The translations under genes and the position numbers were made by a program. From Bactrocera neohumeralis (taxonomy: Eukaryota; Arthropoda; Insecta; Diptera; Tephritidae), in NCBI RefSeq assembly GCF_024586455.1, contig NW_026089623.1, positions 9,148,204 through 9,212,203 on the forward strand: a stretch of 64,000 bases of DNA, in the 5' to 3' direction. This document shows positions 29,271-39,324 of the stretch, piece after piece. The first letter of the stretch is position 1; each line of letters opens with the position of its first letter. Below the pieces are notes generated by a model. The model ran no database searches. It was given only the letters and a program-made list of their open reading frames with translations, and was not told the DNA's origin.

Positions 29271-29770
29271 GTTAATTTCTTAGCACTCACCGTTCGGAAA
29301 CTTATGTAAAAAAAGAGGCACCACACAATTTCGCCAGAAATTTACAAAAATTGTATTTATTTTAACTTTATGTACAATTTATAGATGTCACTCGAATTAT
29401 AAAAAAAACGAATGTTCGCACAATATGGTGTCGCTCGGGGTTACTCGCACGGCTGATGGTTAGCGGATCGCAAAAAGAAGTGACGAACTTATTTCTCCGC
29501 CCCTTTTGTTCCCTTTCGGTTGTGGTGAAAAATGAAATGGTAGTATAGTTATGTGTGATGTGGATTGTAGGTGGTGTAGAGATGAGTGTGGTGAATGAAG
29601 CGTGCTAGTGACGTATGTTTTAATGCGGTGAGTGTAGAGTGTTCTGGATGCGGGATTATTGCTGTGGTTAGGTGTTCGGTGTTGGTTATGTTGTGGGCAG
29701 GAGACTGAAGCTCATTTGGCCAGTATGGATGTATTGGTAACCGCGAGCGTAAAGTGGCTACCATGGGACA
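29271..29770 (-). repeat. BEL-Pao 5' LTR
   Basis: The left edge is defined by its repeat at 27779-27869. The right edge is not fixed; minus-strand TGTCCCATGGTAGCCAC at about 29769 is a plausible LTR start. Its middle (gcaaaaagaagtgacg, gtgatgtggattgt, gcgggattattgctgtg) is homologous to 54179-54460. Confidence 0.65.
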
Positions 29771-29811
29771 AAGAACATTTGAAGTCAGTTGATTAAAAAA
29801 AAACAGCGAAG

Positions 29812-30560
29812 CGTAAATGAATGACAGATATTGCTTTATGATTTCCGATGCCTTTGGTAATATGCAATGTCTATTGTGTAATATGTGTGTAAAGGGGACC
29901 TGGGGATATAATTTTAGGAATTACTATAATACCTTCCACAAATACTTTGAGAAATATGAGGGTATTGAGAGAGATAATATGTTTTTTGAAAAAAAAAATA
30001 CCCTTTTGCAGAAGTATAAGGATTGGGTTTTCTAAGTTAAAAACGATTTATTCAAAGAAGTCCCTCATTTTCAAACTATTTTATTTTTATTGCTTTCTGA
30101 GATCAAAGACGAAGATTATTCAAGTTTTTATGTCTTAAGTGTAAAACGTGCGCACACTCAGTTAGTAGAGACTCTGTTTTTTAACTTTGAGGACAGATTT
30201 GAGGACTTCCGAAAAATTCAACCTTTAATCGATATATTTGTAAACCCGTTTAAATGTGATGTAAACCAATATGAATTAAAAATCCAGTCAGAATTAATAA
30301 TTCTTAGAAGTGAAATGTCATTCAATGATAAAAGAATGATTTCTGGAGGAACTTAGAAAGCTCATTTTATCCGCAGCTTAAAGAAATTTCCCTCAAGGTT
30401 TTATCATTTTGCCCCTCAACATTCTTTTGTGAACACATTTTTTCTGATATGAAATTCATCTGTTCCTAGCAAAGAAGCAGGTTAACTACTAGAAATTTAT
30501 CGAATGCAATTTTAATAAGAAACTGTCACAAAAGAATAGAATTAATGTAGGCATTCAAAA
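29812..30560 (+). pseudogene. hAT transposase relic of GTF2IRD2/ZBED type
   Basis: The N-terminal frame (29817-30035) has a BED-like finger, MQCLLCNMCVKGTWGYNFRN, followed by KYFEKYEGIERDNMF (normally KHxxYDKYxGxxRE). After an internal deletion the frame at 30090-30356 gives HTQLVETLFFNFEDRFEDFR, KIQPLIDIFVNPFKCDV and LKIQSELIILRSEMSF. This is the C-terminal half of the same transposase family (NPFxxD...IQxELIDLQ). Further decayed sequence (FPSRFYHFAP, LFSxMKF-like) runs to about 30530. No terminal repeats or target duplication seen. Confidence 0.7.
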
Positions 30561-31565
30561 TAATAAAACAAAAAAAAATTTTTTTGGGGCGCCCAGAAAC
30601 AACCCCGTTTTGACGAAAAGCTTTAGTGAATATATTTCAAAGCGAAGGTGTTTTTGGACGCCGAGGCAAGCCTTATTTTTAAGCACGATTTCTCGAGAAC
30701 TTCACAATTTCAACTTTATCTTAAAATTTCCGCTAACTAGTTTGCTAGTAAAAGTAGTCAACTCCCAATTTACCCCACCAAAGGTATCTGAAATTATAAC
30801 ATTTTATTTATGTTATACATTTCAAGTGGGGCAAAAATATACTAGGGCATAAAAAACATCAACATACCGACTACCTATGTTACCTCGTTGCTGTCTGCAG
30901 CGCAACTGGCAGGAAAATCAATTCATTATCCCACTGTGCAAAACTGGTTTTTTCGCTCTCAAAAGCGACTGAAGTAAGAGCGTAAGAATACGTGTGCTGA
31001 GAGTAACTGCTCATGTGAGTCAAAACGCCCATGTATGATGTATAACAAAGCTGAGGAGTGGCGTAAATCAACAGATGCTGGAATAGACGTTGGCGATGAG
31101 GTTTCCACGATAAAACGTAGCTGCAGCCTTAATGTTAAGTGAAAATTTCGGTTTTTTCTTTAATTTCACGTTCATTCAGGAAAACTTTCACTGATGTGTC
31201 CAAATTATGAACGATTTTGCAGACATTGTAGAGATAGTGGAAATTACAGCCGAATCATAACAATCATCTGCGGAACCAACGGGTTCACTTAACGAGAAAG
31301 CAAAACAGACAACAGTGGGAGCAGAGGTAGCAACAGTTCCACCTACCCCTCCGTTATTCCTCGAAAAAATGAAAAAAAACATGCTCCAAAAAATGTTCTT
31401 AGTGAACTTAAAGATATGTGTTTGGAAACATAAGGTGATGTACCGATTGTGTTTTTTAATTCAAAGTTATTTGAGATCGTTTCTTCCGTTGTACTCTCGT
31501 TGAAATTCTTATTTTCACTGCTATCAAGTACTATATTGTGAAGAATACAACATAGGACGCCTTTA
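30561..31565. other. Unrecognised non-coding sequence
   Basis: Short frames only. There is no RT, transposase or LTR signature, and nothing identifiable repeats elsewhere in the window. Confidence 0.5.
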
Positions 31566-32340
31566 TCAGAAAAGGCTTAGCAAAATCGACACACCTGTAG
31601 TGGTAAAAGGCAGAGCAAAATTGCAGCGTTCAGGTGGAAGTGCTGCCATAATCTTCGATCGCATTTTCTGCTTAGGCGATGTCAGAGTCATCAAGTGTTT
31701 TACGATAAGTGTCGACTTTCTTGTGCAATTATGTTGCGCATGGGCAATTGTGGCCAAGAATCGGGAGATTCTGTTAACCATCGCGGGCCATTCTACCAGA
31801 GGGTGGTGGTTGATCAGCAGGATTGTCAGCACTGGCTACGTGGCTGATCCTACTAGGTCAAGTATTTGAGACGTTCGATTGGAAATATACATAGATTTTC
31901 CACGCGTGGTGGCTTTTATAATAATATAATGTATGTTCAAGTGGGTCTGCACCATGGAATCTAGCTTTGCTAGTAGCAGAGCGCCACAGAGTTCAAGTCG
32001 TGGTAGACTTGTCATTTTTAGAGGTGCGACTTTTGCTTTTTCCACTAGTAGGTGGGTTGTAGTTGCGGTATGGCTTTGTATGCGGACATAGATAGTGGCA
32101 CAATATGCCATCATAATCTTGTTTGAGCTTACCTTTTCTGAGTAGTTTTTTTCCATGCTTAGAAACTGCTGTATTGCATAGGTGCGTGAGTAACCTATGG
32201 CGAGTGTGTCTGGGAATTGTTGTTGTACGACTACCCACGTACCGACCATTATCTGATCTAGTAGTTGTGGTTTTGTAAAAGTCTTCACAATACTGATCTT
32301 TATGTGATTTACTTCTAATTCCCAAAATTTGCTCAATTGT
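31566..32340 (-). pseudogene. BEL-Pao RT/RNase H and integrase remnants
   Basis: On the minus strand from the right: KDQYCEDFYKTTTTRSDNGR (start of BEL RT after protease), a large deletion, then HLLVEKAKVAPLKMTSLPRL with ELCGALLLAKL (BEL RNase H region). A further broken part follows: EWPAMVNRISRFLATIAHAQ, and MAALPPERCNFALPFTTTGV of the integrase start. It is the same element as 35510-37030, from which it is separated by RTE copy D. Confidence 0.8.
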
Positions 32341-32355
32341 GAATAGAGTTACTTG
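32341..32355 (+). repeat. Target duplication of RTE copy D, left
   Basis: gaatagagttacttg, identical to 35495-35509. It splits the BEL reading frame at QVTLFTIEQIL. Confidence 0.92.
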
Positions 32356-32563
32356 GAGGATGGAACCATGTGTAGAAGTTCACGCAAGTGAGGAAAGTTC
32401 TCTGATCGCCATTCACTTGGGAGTGGCCAGAAACGATTCTTTTACACATGGCTCAAGCAGCTCACTACTTCCGGTCTTTGAGCAAGTATCCTCTGGGTAG
32501 CCTAAGAATATCCGTTCGAAGGCGAGCTAACGTCAGAAGGCGGAACATCCCCTACATAGGGTT

Positions 32564-33490
32564 GTGCGCTGGGTTTGGGACCCGCCACGTAAAAAAACAC
32601 CCCCAATGAAAGGAAGCAACAAGCTTCGGATGAGAGACCCCCCTTTTGATGACGACCATGGCAAACGAAATAAGGACTACGATTTGAGGGCATGCACCTG
32701 GAATATCCGGACCCTTAATTGGGAAGGTGCCGCTGCCCAGCTGGTGGATGTCCTCGCGAAAATAAAGGCTGACATCACCGCCGTCCAAGAAATGCGATGG
32801 ACGGGACAAGGACAGAGACGAATAGGTCCATGTGACATTTACTACAGTGGCCATATAAAGGAGCGCAAGTTTGGTGTTGGATTCGTTGTGGGAGAGAGAC
32901 TCCGTCGCCGAGTACTATCATTCACTCCGGTGAATGAACGCCTAGCTACAATCCGCATCAAAGCGAGGTTTTTCAACATATCGCTGATTTGCGCCCACGC
33001 CCCGACAGAAGAGAAGGGCGATGTGACCAAAGATGCGATCTATGAGCGCTTGGAGCGCGCTTATGAGAGCTGCCCCCGCCACGATGTCAAAATCGTGCTT
33101 AACGACGCCACCAACGCCAAGGTGGGCAAAGAAGGTATTTTTGGCACTACGGTCTGTAAATTCAGCCTCCACGACGAAACTTCCCCAAATGGGTTGAGGC
33201 TGATTGACCTCGCCGGGGCCCGAAATATGGTTATCTGTAGTACTAGATTCCAGCATAAAAAGATTCATCAAGCTACCTGGCTGTCTCCGGATCGAAAAAC
33301 TACCAACCAGATCGATCATGTTGAGATAGACGGAAGACACGTCTCCAGTGTTATAGATGTGCGTGCGCTCCGAGGTCCTAACATCGACTCGGACCACTAT
33401 CTTGTTGCAGCCAAGATTCGCACCCGCCCCTGTGCAGCAAAAAACGCACGCCAACAAACACAAGGAAGGTTCGACGTCGAGAAGCTGTAA
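32564..33490 (+). CDS. RTE-like AP endonuclease domain (copy D)
   Basis: 308 codons, the second open endonuclease in the window. It has CTWNIRTLN, AVQEMRW, GVGFVVGERLRRR, ICAHAPTEEKGD, IVLNDATNAKVGKEG (a three-base insertion breaks the GDFNAKVG motif), TNQIDHVEIDGRHV and DSDHYLVAAKIR. The Met at residue 15 (MKGSNKLRMRDPP) is the shared start. The altered GDFN region suggests loss of activity. Confidence 0.85.
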   Translation: MRWVWDPPRKKTPPMKGSNKLRMRDPPFDDDHGKRNKDYDLRACTWNIRTLNWEGAAAQLVDVLAKIKADITAVQEMRWTGQGQRRIGPCDIYYSGHIKERKFGVGFVVGERLRRRVLSFTPVNERLATIRIKARFFNISLICAHAPTEEKGDVTKDAIYERLERAYESCPRHDVKIVLNDATNAKVGKEGIFGTTVCKFSLHDETSPNGLRLIDLAGARNMVICSTRFQHKKIHQATWLSPDRKTTNQIDHVEIDGRHVSSVIDVRALRGPNIDSDHYLVAAKIRTRPCAAKNARQQTQGRFDVEKL

Positions 33491-35462
33491 TCACAACAGA
33501 CAGCCGAACGATTTTCTACTCGGCTGCACTCCTGCTCTCTGAGAGCACTCGTCAACAACTCGGTATAAGGGAATTGTGGGACGGCATTTCAAATTACGTA
33601 CGACGAGGAGTGCCGTGTCGCAGCGGAGAGAAAACAGGCTGCCTACCTCGCAACGTTACGATCGACCACAACACGTGCGGGATGGGATAGATACCGAGAG
33701 TTGAAAAGGGAAGCGAGACGCATTTGTAGACAGAAAAAGAAAGAGGCTGAAATGCGTGAGTAAGAAGAGCTTGATGAGCTGGCCGACAGCGGTAATGCTT
33801 GAAAATTCTACGAAAAAATGCGGTGGCTTACAGAAGGTTTCAAGACCGGAGCATACTCTTGTAGAACCCCCAAAGGTGATCTAGTGACTGAAGCCCAGAG
33901 CATACTTAAATTATGGAGGGAACACTTCTCCAGCCTGCTGAATGGCAGTGAACGCACAACGCCAGAAGAAGGCGAACCCGATTCCCCAATCGATGACGAT
34001 TTAGCAGACGTTCCATTGCCCGACCATGAAGAAGTTCGAATAGCAATTGCCCGCCTGAAGAACAACAAAACGGCATGGGCCGACAGATTGCCGGCCGAGC
34101 TATTCAAACACGGCGGCGAAGAACTGATAAGGAGCATGCATCAGCTTCTTTGTAAAATATGGTCGGACGAAAGCATGCCCAACGATTGGAATTTAAGTGT
34201 GCTATGTCCAATCCATAAAAAGGAGGCCCCACAATCTGCGCCAACTACCGTGGAATTAGCCTCCTCAACATCGCATATAAGGTTCTATTGAGCGTATTGT
34301 GTGAAACATTAAAGCCCACAGTCAACAAACTGATTGGACCTTATCAATGTGGCTTCAGACATGGAAAATCAACAACCGACCAGATATTCACCGTGCGCCA
34401 AATCATGGAAGCTGCTTTCGACAGCACGAAAAGGAGCTGCCTTTATGCCGCGATGTCTGAATTTGGTATCCCCGCAAAACTAATACGGCTGTGTAAACTG
34501 ACGTTGAGCAACACCAAAAGCTCCGTCAGGTTAGAGGGAAGGACCTCTCCGAGCCGTTCGATACCAAACGAGGTTTCAGACAAGGCGACTCCCTATCGTG
34601 CGACTTCTTCAACCTGCTTCTGGAGAAAATAGTTCGATCTGCAGAACTAAATAGAGAAGGTACCATCTTCTATAAAAGTGTACAGCTGCTGGTGTATGCC
34701 GATGATATTGATATCATCGGCCTCAACACCCGGTGGTTCTGCTTTCTCCAGGCTGGACAAGGAAGCACAGAAAATGGGTCTGGCAGTGAACGAGGGCAAA
34801 ACGAAATATCTCCTGTCATCAAACAAACAGTCGTCACTGTTGACAGTCATAACTTTGAAGTTGTAGATAATTTCGTCTATTTAGGAACCAGCATTAACAC
34901 CACCAACAATGTCAGCTTGGAAATCCAACGCAGGATTGCTCTTGCCAACAGGTGCTACTTCGGACTGAGTAGGCAATTGAAAAGTAAAGTCCTCTCTCGA
35001 CGAACAAACGCTAAACTCTATAAGTCGCTCATAATTCCCGTCCTGCTGTATGGTGCAGAGGCTTGGGCGATGACAACAAACGATGAGTCGACGTTACGAG
35101 TTTTCGAGAGAAAAATTCTGCGAAAGGTTTATGGTCCTTTGCGCATTGGCCACGACGAATATCGCATTCGATGGAACGATGAGCTGTACGAGATATACGA
35201 CGACATCGATATAGTTCAGCGAATTAAAAGACAGCGGCTACGCTGGCTAGGTCATGTTGTCCGGATGGATGAAAACACTTCAGCTTTGAAAGTATTCGAC
35301 GCAGTACCCGCCGGGGGAAGCAGAGGAAGAGGAAGACCTCCACTCCGTTGGAAGGACCAAGTGGAGAAGGACCTGACTTCGCTTGGAATATCCAATTGGC
35401 GCCGCGTAGCGAAAAGAAGAAACGACTGGCGCGCTGTTGTTAACTCGGCTATAATCGCGTAA
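33491..35462 (+). pseudogene. RTE-like RT, broken (copy D)
   Basis: Open pieces are 33818-34291 (KGDLVTEAQSILKLWREHFS; PAELFKHGGEELIRSMHQLL), 34288-34632 (QCGFRHGKSTTDQIF with the FVDFKAAFD motif deleted) and 34692-35462 (YADDIDIIG, VTVDSHNFEVVDNF, LLYGAEAW, LGHVVRMDENTSALKVFD, NSAIIA). The YADD region is split from the fingers/palm by frame changes. It cannot be functional. Confidence 0.88.
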
Positions 35463-35494
35463 GCGGTGTCTTCGCCAATTAAGAAGAAGAAAAA

Positions 35495-35509
35495 GAATAG
35501 AGTTACTTG
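35495..35509 (+). repeat. Target duplication of RTE copy D, right
   Basis: gaatagagttacttg, identical to 32341-32355. Confidence 0.92.
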
Positions 35510-37030
35510 TTTGAAATTTCCTCAACTTGAGTTGTCATTGTGTGGTTCGGTAACTAGTCCACTTAGTATCCAACCGAATATAGTATTTTGAGCTAAAAGG
35601 GCTTTTGAAATTTTTTCAACACCTTCTAATATAATTTCCGATATAAGATCGCTACCTAATAGAATATTTATTTGAGCGTTAGTGTTTGGTTTGCTTGGTG
35701 TGATATCTTTTCCCAATGTCTGCTATCTATATGATAGCTTGGAAGCATGTTCGTAAGTTGCAGTGAGACTATAGCTTCTGCTGGAATGCGCTTATCCGCT
35801 TATTGGGAAATTAGGGTAATGGGGCATATTTAATTTGAGTTTTTTACTACTATACCGACCATTCCCGTAATTTCATAATTGGCTTGTTTTGTTCGAAGTT
35901 TTAGTCTATTTTGTGCCCTAGATGCTATGAAAGATCGTTGTGAACCTTATTCTATTAGGGCTCTGAGCTTAAACACCTCTCCTTGAAGTAAGCAGACGAC
36001 TGCTGTAGGTAGTAGAACTCTACTTTATTCAAGCTGTGTAGCGTTTGAGCTTTTAATGCCTTTAAGCATCTGATTTTGTGTTTCGGGAGTTGCTGTTGCA
36101 ACTAAAGTTCCTGAAGTACAGCTACGATTTAAGTAAATGTTACTAGTTTGGGTTCTAAGGAAGCTTCGATTTAGGTCGTATTGAACGTTTTTAGTTTTGA
36201 CAATTTTTATATACCCTTTCGACAATTTCATATTGGTTAGTTAAGCAGTCTTTAATTTGTTGCCACGTTGGGCGTTTTCTTCGTGATGAGAGCGACTGCT
36301 CATGCTCACTTGTTTGTCGACCAATATTCTTTCATTCTCGTATCGTTCTTTTAAAGCTTCCAAAGCCAAATTGAAATTTTAGTAATTTAATGCGAACTGT
36401 TTGACTATTACGCCTGCTTGACCTCTTGTTTTGAATCGTAGGTGTTACAACCTTTTCGCTTGTGATAATTTAGGGTGATTATATATGTACATGCTGGCAC
36501 TTTGAGATGAATGTCTGAACATGTCCCTTGGGTTTGTGGCAGCTCTACTCTCAGTTGTGGAGTAGGTGCATGTGACTTTGTTCATTTTAATTGATCAGAC
36601 ATCATGACTTTTGTCTCTTCATTTTTGTCAAGGCAATATTCATATATAGCGTAAGCCGAGGATTTGAAATTTCTGCTAGATCTGATTCGTCAGTTTTTAC
36701 TATAGCGTCATATGCAGCTTGGAGACGTGTCCAAAAATTGACAATATTTTTATTTTTGATTTCTAGCACCGATTCAAAGTTATCTTGAATCGGTGGAAAT
36801 GAAAATCGGGTGCAGTCTTATTAGATGTCACTTTCAGAAGTGAATTTAGCGTAAGAAATATCTTTCCCCCTTTTTGGCTTTGTAGCATCTTGTTTTGAGA
36901 GTGTAGCTTCAGGAGGTGTGCTTGGACTCTTGTCATCTGGAATCATTTTCAGAATTTTCAAAAATTGAGTAGATTTAGAATCTTTAGAGTCTGTGTTCAT
37001 TTGGTAATAATAACAATTAATAAAAGTAAA
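35510..37030 (-). pseudogene. BEL-Pao gag and protease remnants
   Basis: On the minus strand from 37000: MNTDSKDSKSTQFLKIL-like start, FISESD, NFWTRLQAAYDAIV and VELPQ-type gag matching 27970-28504. Then DUF1759 traces near 36250-36450, MKLSKGYIKIVKTKNVQYDL near 36231, and a protease-region frame at 35716-35522 with INILLGSDLISEIILEGVEK and QNTIFGWILSGLVTE. Stops and shifts are common. It runs leftwards across RTE copy D into 31566-32340. Confidence 0.8.
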
Positions 37031-37204
37031 ATATATTTTTCAGTGTAAACTGATAAATGTAAAAAACAGAAAACTCTTTTGCGTAAATACGAGTTTTTAT
37101 TTCCGACTTAAGGATTTAATTATTATAATACGCGTTTATCGTTATTTTTTTTTTATTTTTTGTTTGAAATGTTTATACAATATTATTATTTTTATATTGT
37201 CTAT

Positions 37205-37555
37205 TGTTATTGTTGTTATATATATGTGGAGCGTTCGTATAGGCAAGTCCATATACGACGCGTTGACCAGATGTAGGTCTCACATTATTTGTCGCAACTG
37301 AGCAACAACTTCAGTCTCATTAACTGGAACAGGACATTCGATGAAAAATTCGGATGGCCAGCGTCGCGCCATCCCGAAACCTACTTCGGGTGGTGATGCT
37401 CTAATACCCGGATATAGGAGCAGCGAAGTTCCAAATAATCATCGGTAGGAAATTTTACCAATGTTCCTTGTCGTGACAAAATATGGCTGACTTGAGGTTT
37501 CTTTGCCAACGTTCGACGATCCAATTGGTTTTTCTGATGGTAAGGCGAAGTTCGT
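37205..37555 (-). pseudogene. CsRn1-type Ty3/gypsy integrase fragment
   Basis: Minus strand from 37555: LRTSPYHQKN, then in another frame NWIVERWQRNLKSAIFCHDK (normally NGMVERWHRxLKxAIxCH), HWxNFLPMIIWNF, FGMARRWPSEFFIECPVPVN and VVAQLRQIM. This is the third catalytic Glu and post-core part of a CsRn1-clade integrase. It begins exactly where the fragment at 51683-51959 stops. Confidence 0.7.
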
Positions 37556-38081
37556 AGTAATAGTTGGAGGATAGAGTCATGTGTAGAAGTTCACACAAGT
37601 GAGGAAAGTTCTCTGATCGCCATTCACTTGCGAGTGGCCAGAAACGATTCTTTTACATTTGGCTCAAGCAGCTCACGAATTCCGGTCTTTGATCAAGTAT
37701 CCTCTGGGTAGTGAGCTAAAGTGAGAAGGCGAAACATTCCCTCCACAGGGTTGTGCGCTGGGTTTGGGACCCGTCACGTAAAAGACAGTACCAATGAAAA
37801 CAAAACGACAGCGTCAGATGAGAGACCCCCTTTTTGATGGTTCATTTTCCATAAGGACTACGATTTGAGGGCATGCACCTGAAACGTTCGGTCCCTTGAT
37901 TGAGAGGGTACCGCTGCTCAGCTGGTTGATGTCCTCGCGAAAATAAAGGCTGACATCACCGCCGTCCAAGAAATGCGATGGACGGGACAAGGACTGACAC
38001 GAGTAAAGAAAGAGACACCGTCGCAGAGTACTGCCATTCAACTAGGTCAATGAAAGTGAAGTTCTTCAATATATCGCTGAT

Positions 38082-38580
38082 TTGCGCCTACGCCTCGACG
38101 GAAAAGAAGAACGATTGCCGGCCGAGCTATTCAAAGACGGCGGCGAAGAACTGATAAGGAGCATGCATCAGCTTCTTTGTCAAATATGGTCGGATGAAAG
38201 CATGCCCAACTATTGTAATTTAAGTGTGCTCTGCCCAATCCACAAAAAGGGAGGCCCCACAATCTGCGCCATCTACCGTGGGATAAGCCTCCTTAACATC
38301 GCTTATAAGGTTCTATTGAGCGCATTGTGTGAAAAATTAAAGCCAACCGTCAACAAATTGATTGGACCTTATCAGTGTGGCTTTAGACCTGGAAAATCAA
38401 CAACCGACCAGATATTCTCCATTCGCCAAATTTTGGAAAATACCAGTGAAAGGAGAATCGACACACACCACGTCTTCGGCGTTTTTGATGCTGCTTTCGC
38501 TAGCACGAAAAGTAGCTGCCTTTATGCCGCGATGTCTAAATTTTGTATCCCCGCAAAACTAATACGGCTGTGTAAATTGA
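38082..38580 (+). pseudogene. RTE-like RT part (copy E, left of the second LINE)
   Basis: RLPAELFKDGGEELIRSMHQ, ICAIYRGISLLNIAYKVLLS, QCGFRPGKSTTDQIFSIRQI and a degenerate VFGVFDAAFASTKSS in place of LFVDFKAAFDSTKRS. It ends at IRLCKL where the second LINE begins. Confidence 0.85.
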
Positions 38581-38631
38581 CCCTTTCGGCGATTTGCTAT
38601 CTTGACGTGATGAGGAGGCTCAGTAGATATA

Positions 38632-39300
38632 ATGATCCAAAGAGCGATAGTGGCTAATACGATTTTAGAAATGGAAAAATTAGACATCGATTTACTTGGC
38701 ATAAATGAAACATGGTGGCCAGATTGTGGAGAATTTATTTCCCAAAATACAAAGTTTTTTTTCTTTGGCAACCAAACTAAAATTCACCGCAATGGTGTAG
38801 GCATTATAGTTAAAGAAAACATTGCAAAATCTGTCATCGGATTTGTGCCGAAATCTGATCAATCAATGATGCTAAAGTTATTTACAAAACCACTGAATAT
38901 TAATATTATTCAAGTCTATGCTCCAACGGCCGACAAACGTGATGACGAAATAGAACTTTTCTGTGATGAAATAGACGAATTTATGCGATTAACAAAACCA
39001 TACGAAATAAATATAATTCAAGGCGGTTTTAATGGAAAAGTTGGAAGAGAAAAAGTCGAAGGAGTTGCAGGCCAATACGGCATAGGTGAAAGAAATGAGA
39101 GAGGAGATCGACGAATTCAATTTTGTCAAGAACACAAATTAATAATTTCGAACACATTATTTAGCCTGCCTCCCAGAAAACTTTATACATGGAAATCTCC
39201 ATCGGACGCCTCTGATAATATCATCAGATATCAAAGAGATTACATTCTGATAAATAATCGCTTCTGTTCCTCAATAAAAAAGGTCAATACATATCCATGA
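38632..39300 (+). pseudogene. AP endonuclease domain of the second LINE
   Basis: 222 codons open: DIDLLGINETWWPDCGEF (catalytic-type Glu), NGVGIIVKENIAKSVIGF, NIIQVYAPTADKRDDEIELF, INIIQGGFNGKVGRE (normally GDFNAKVG), RDYILINNRF and, after a stop at TYP., VVPSDHNLLLAKL (the SDH motif, near 39310). The Gly-for-Asp change in the GDFN motif and the stop suggest inactivity. Confidence 0.82.
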
Positions 39301-39324
39301 GCGGTTGTACCTTCGGATCACAAC

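Larger units (their letters stand above)
32356..35494 (+). mobile_element. RTE-like LINE, copy D, full length but defective
   Basis: 3139 bp between perfect 15-bp direct repeats, so both ends are real. It begins gaggatggaaccatgtg, has a 5' untranslated region of about 230 bp, and ends gtcttcgccaattaagaaga with an (AAG)-type tail. It shares with copy B a TAA after DVEKL, a deletion of about 56 nt after GISN, a TGA at GNA.KFYEK and the A-to-W change in NNK.AWADRL. It must therefore descend from an already broken parent. It also lacks a segment between QIMEA and AFDST (about 33-40 nt) and one around 34725. Confidence 0.95.

Noticed and set aside
29549..29764. 71-codon minus-strand frame rich in His/Thr/Pro
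   Set aside because: Lies inside the BEL LTR and has a diverged non-coding partner at 54179-54460; low-complexity shadow.
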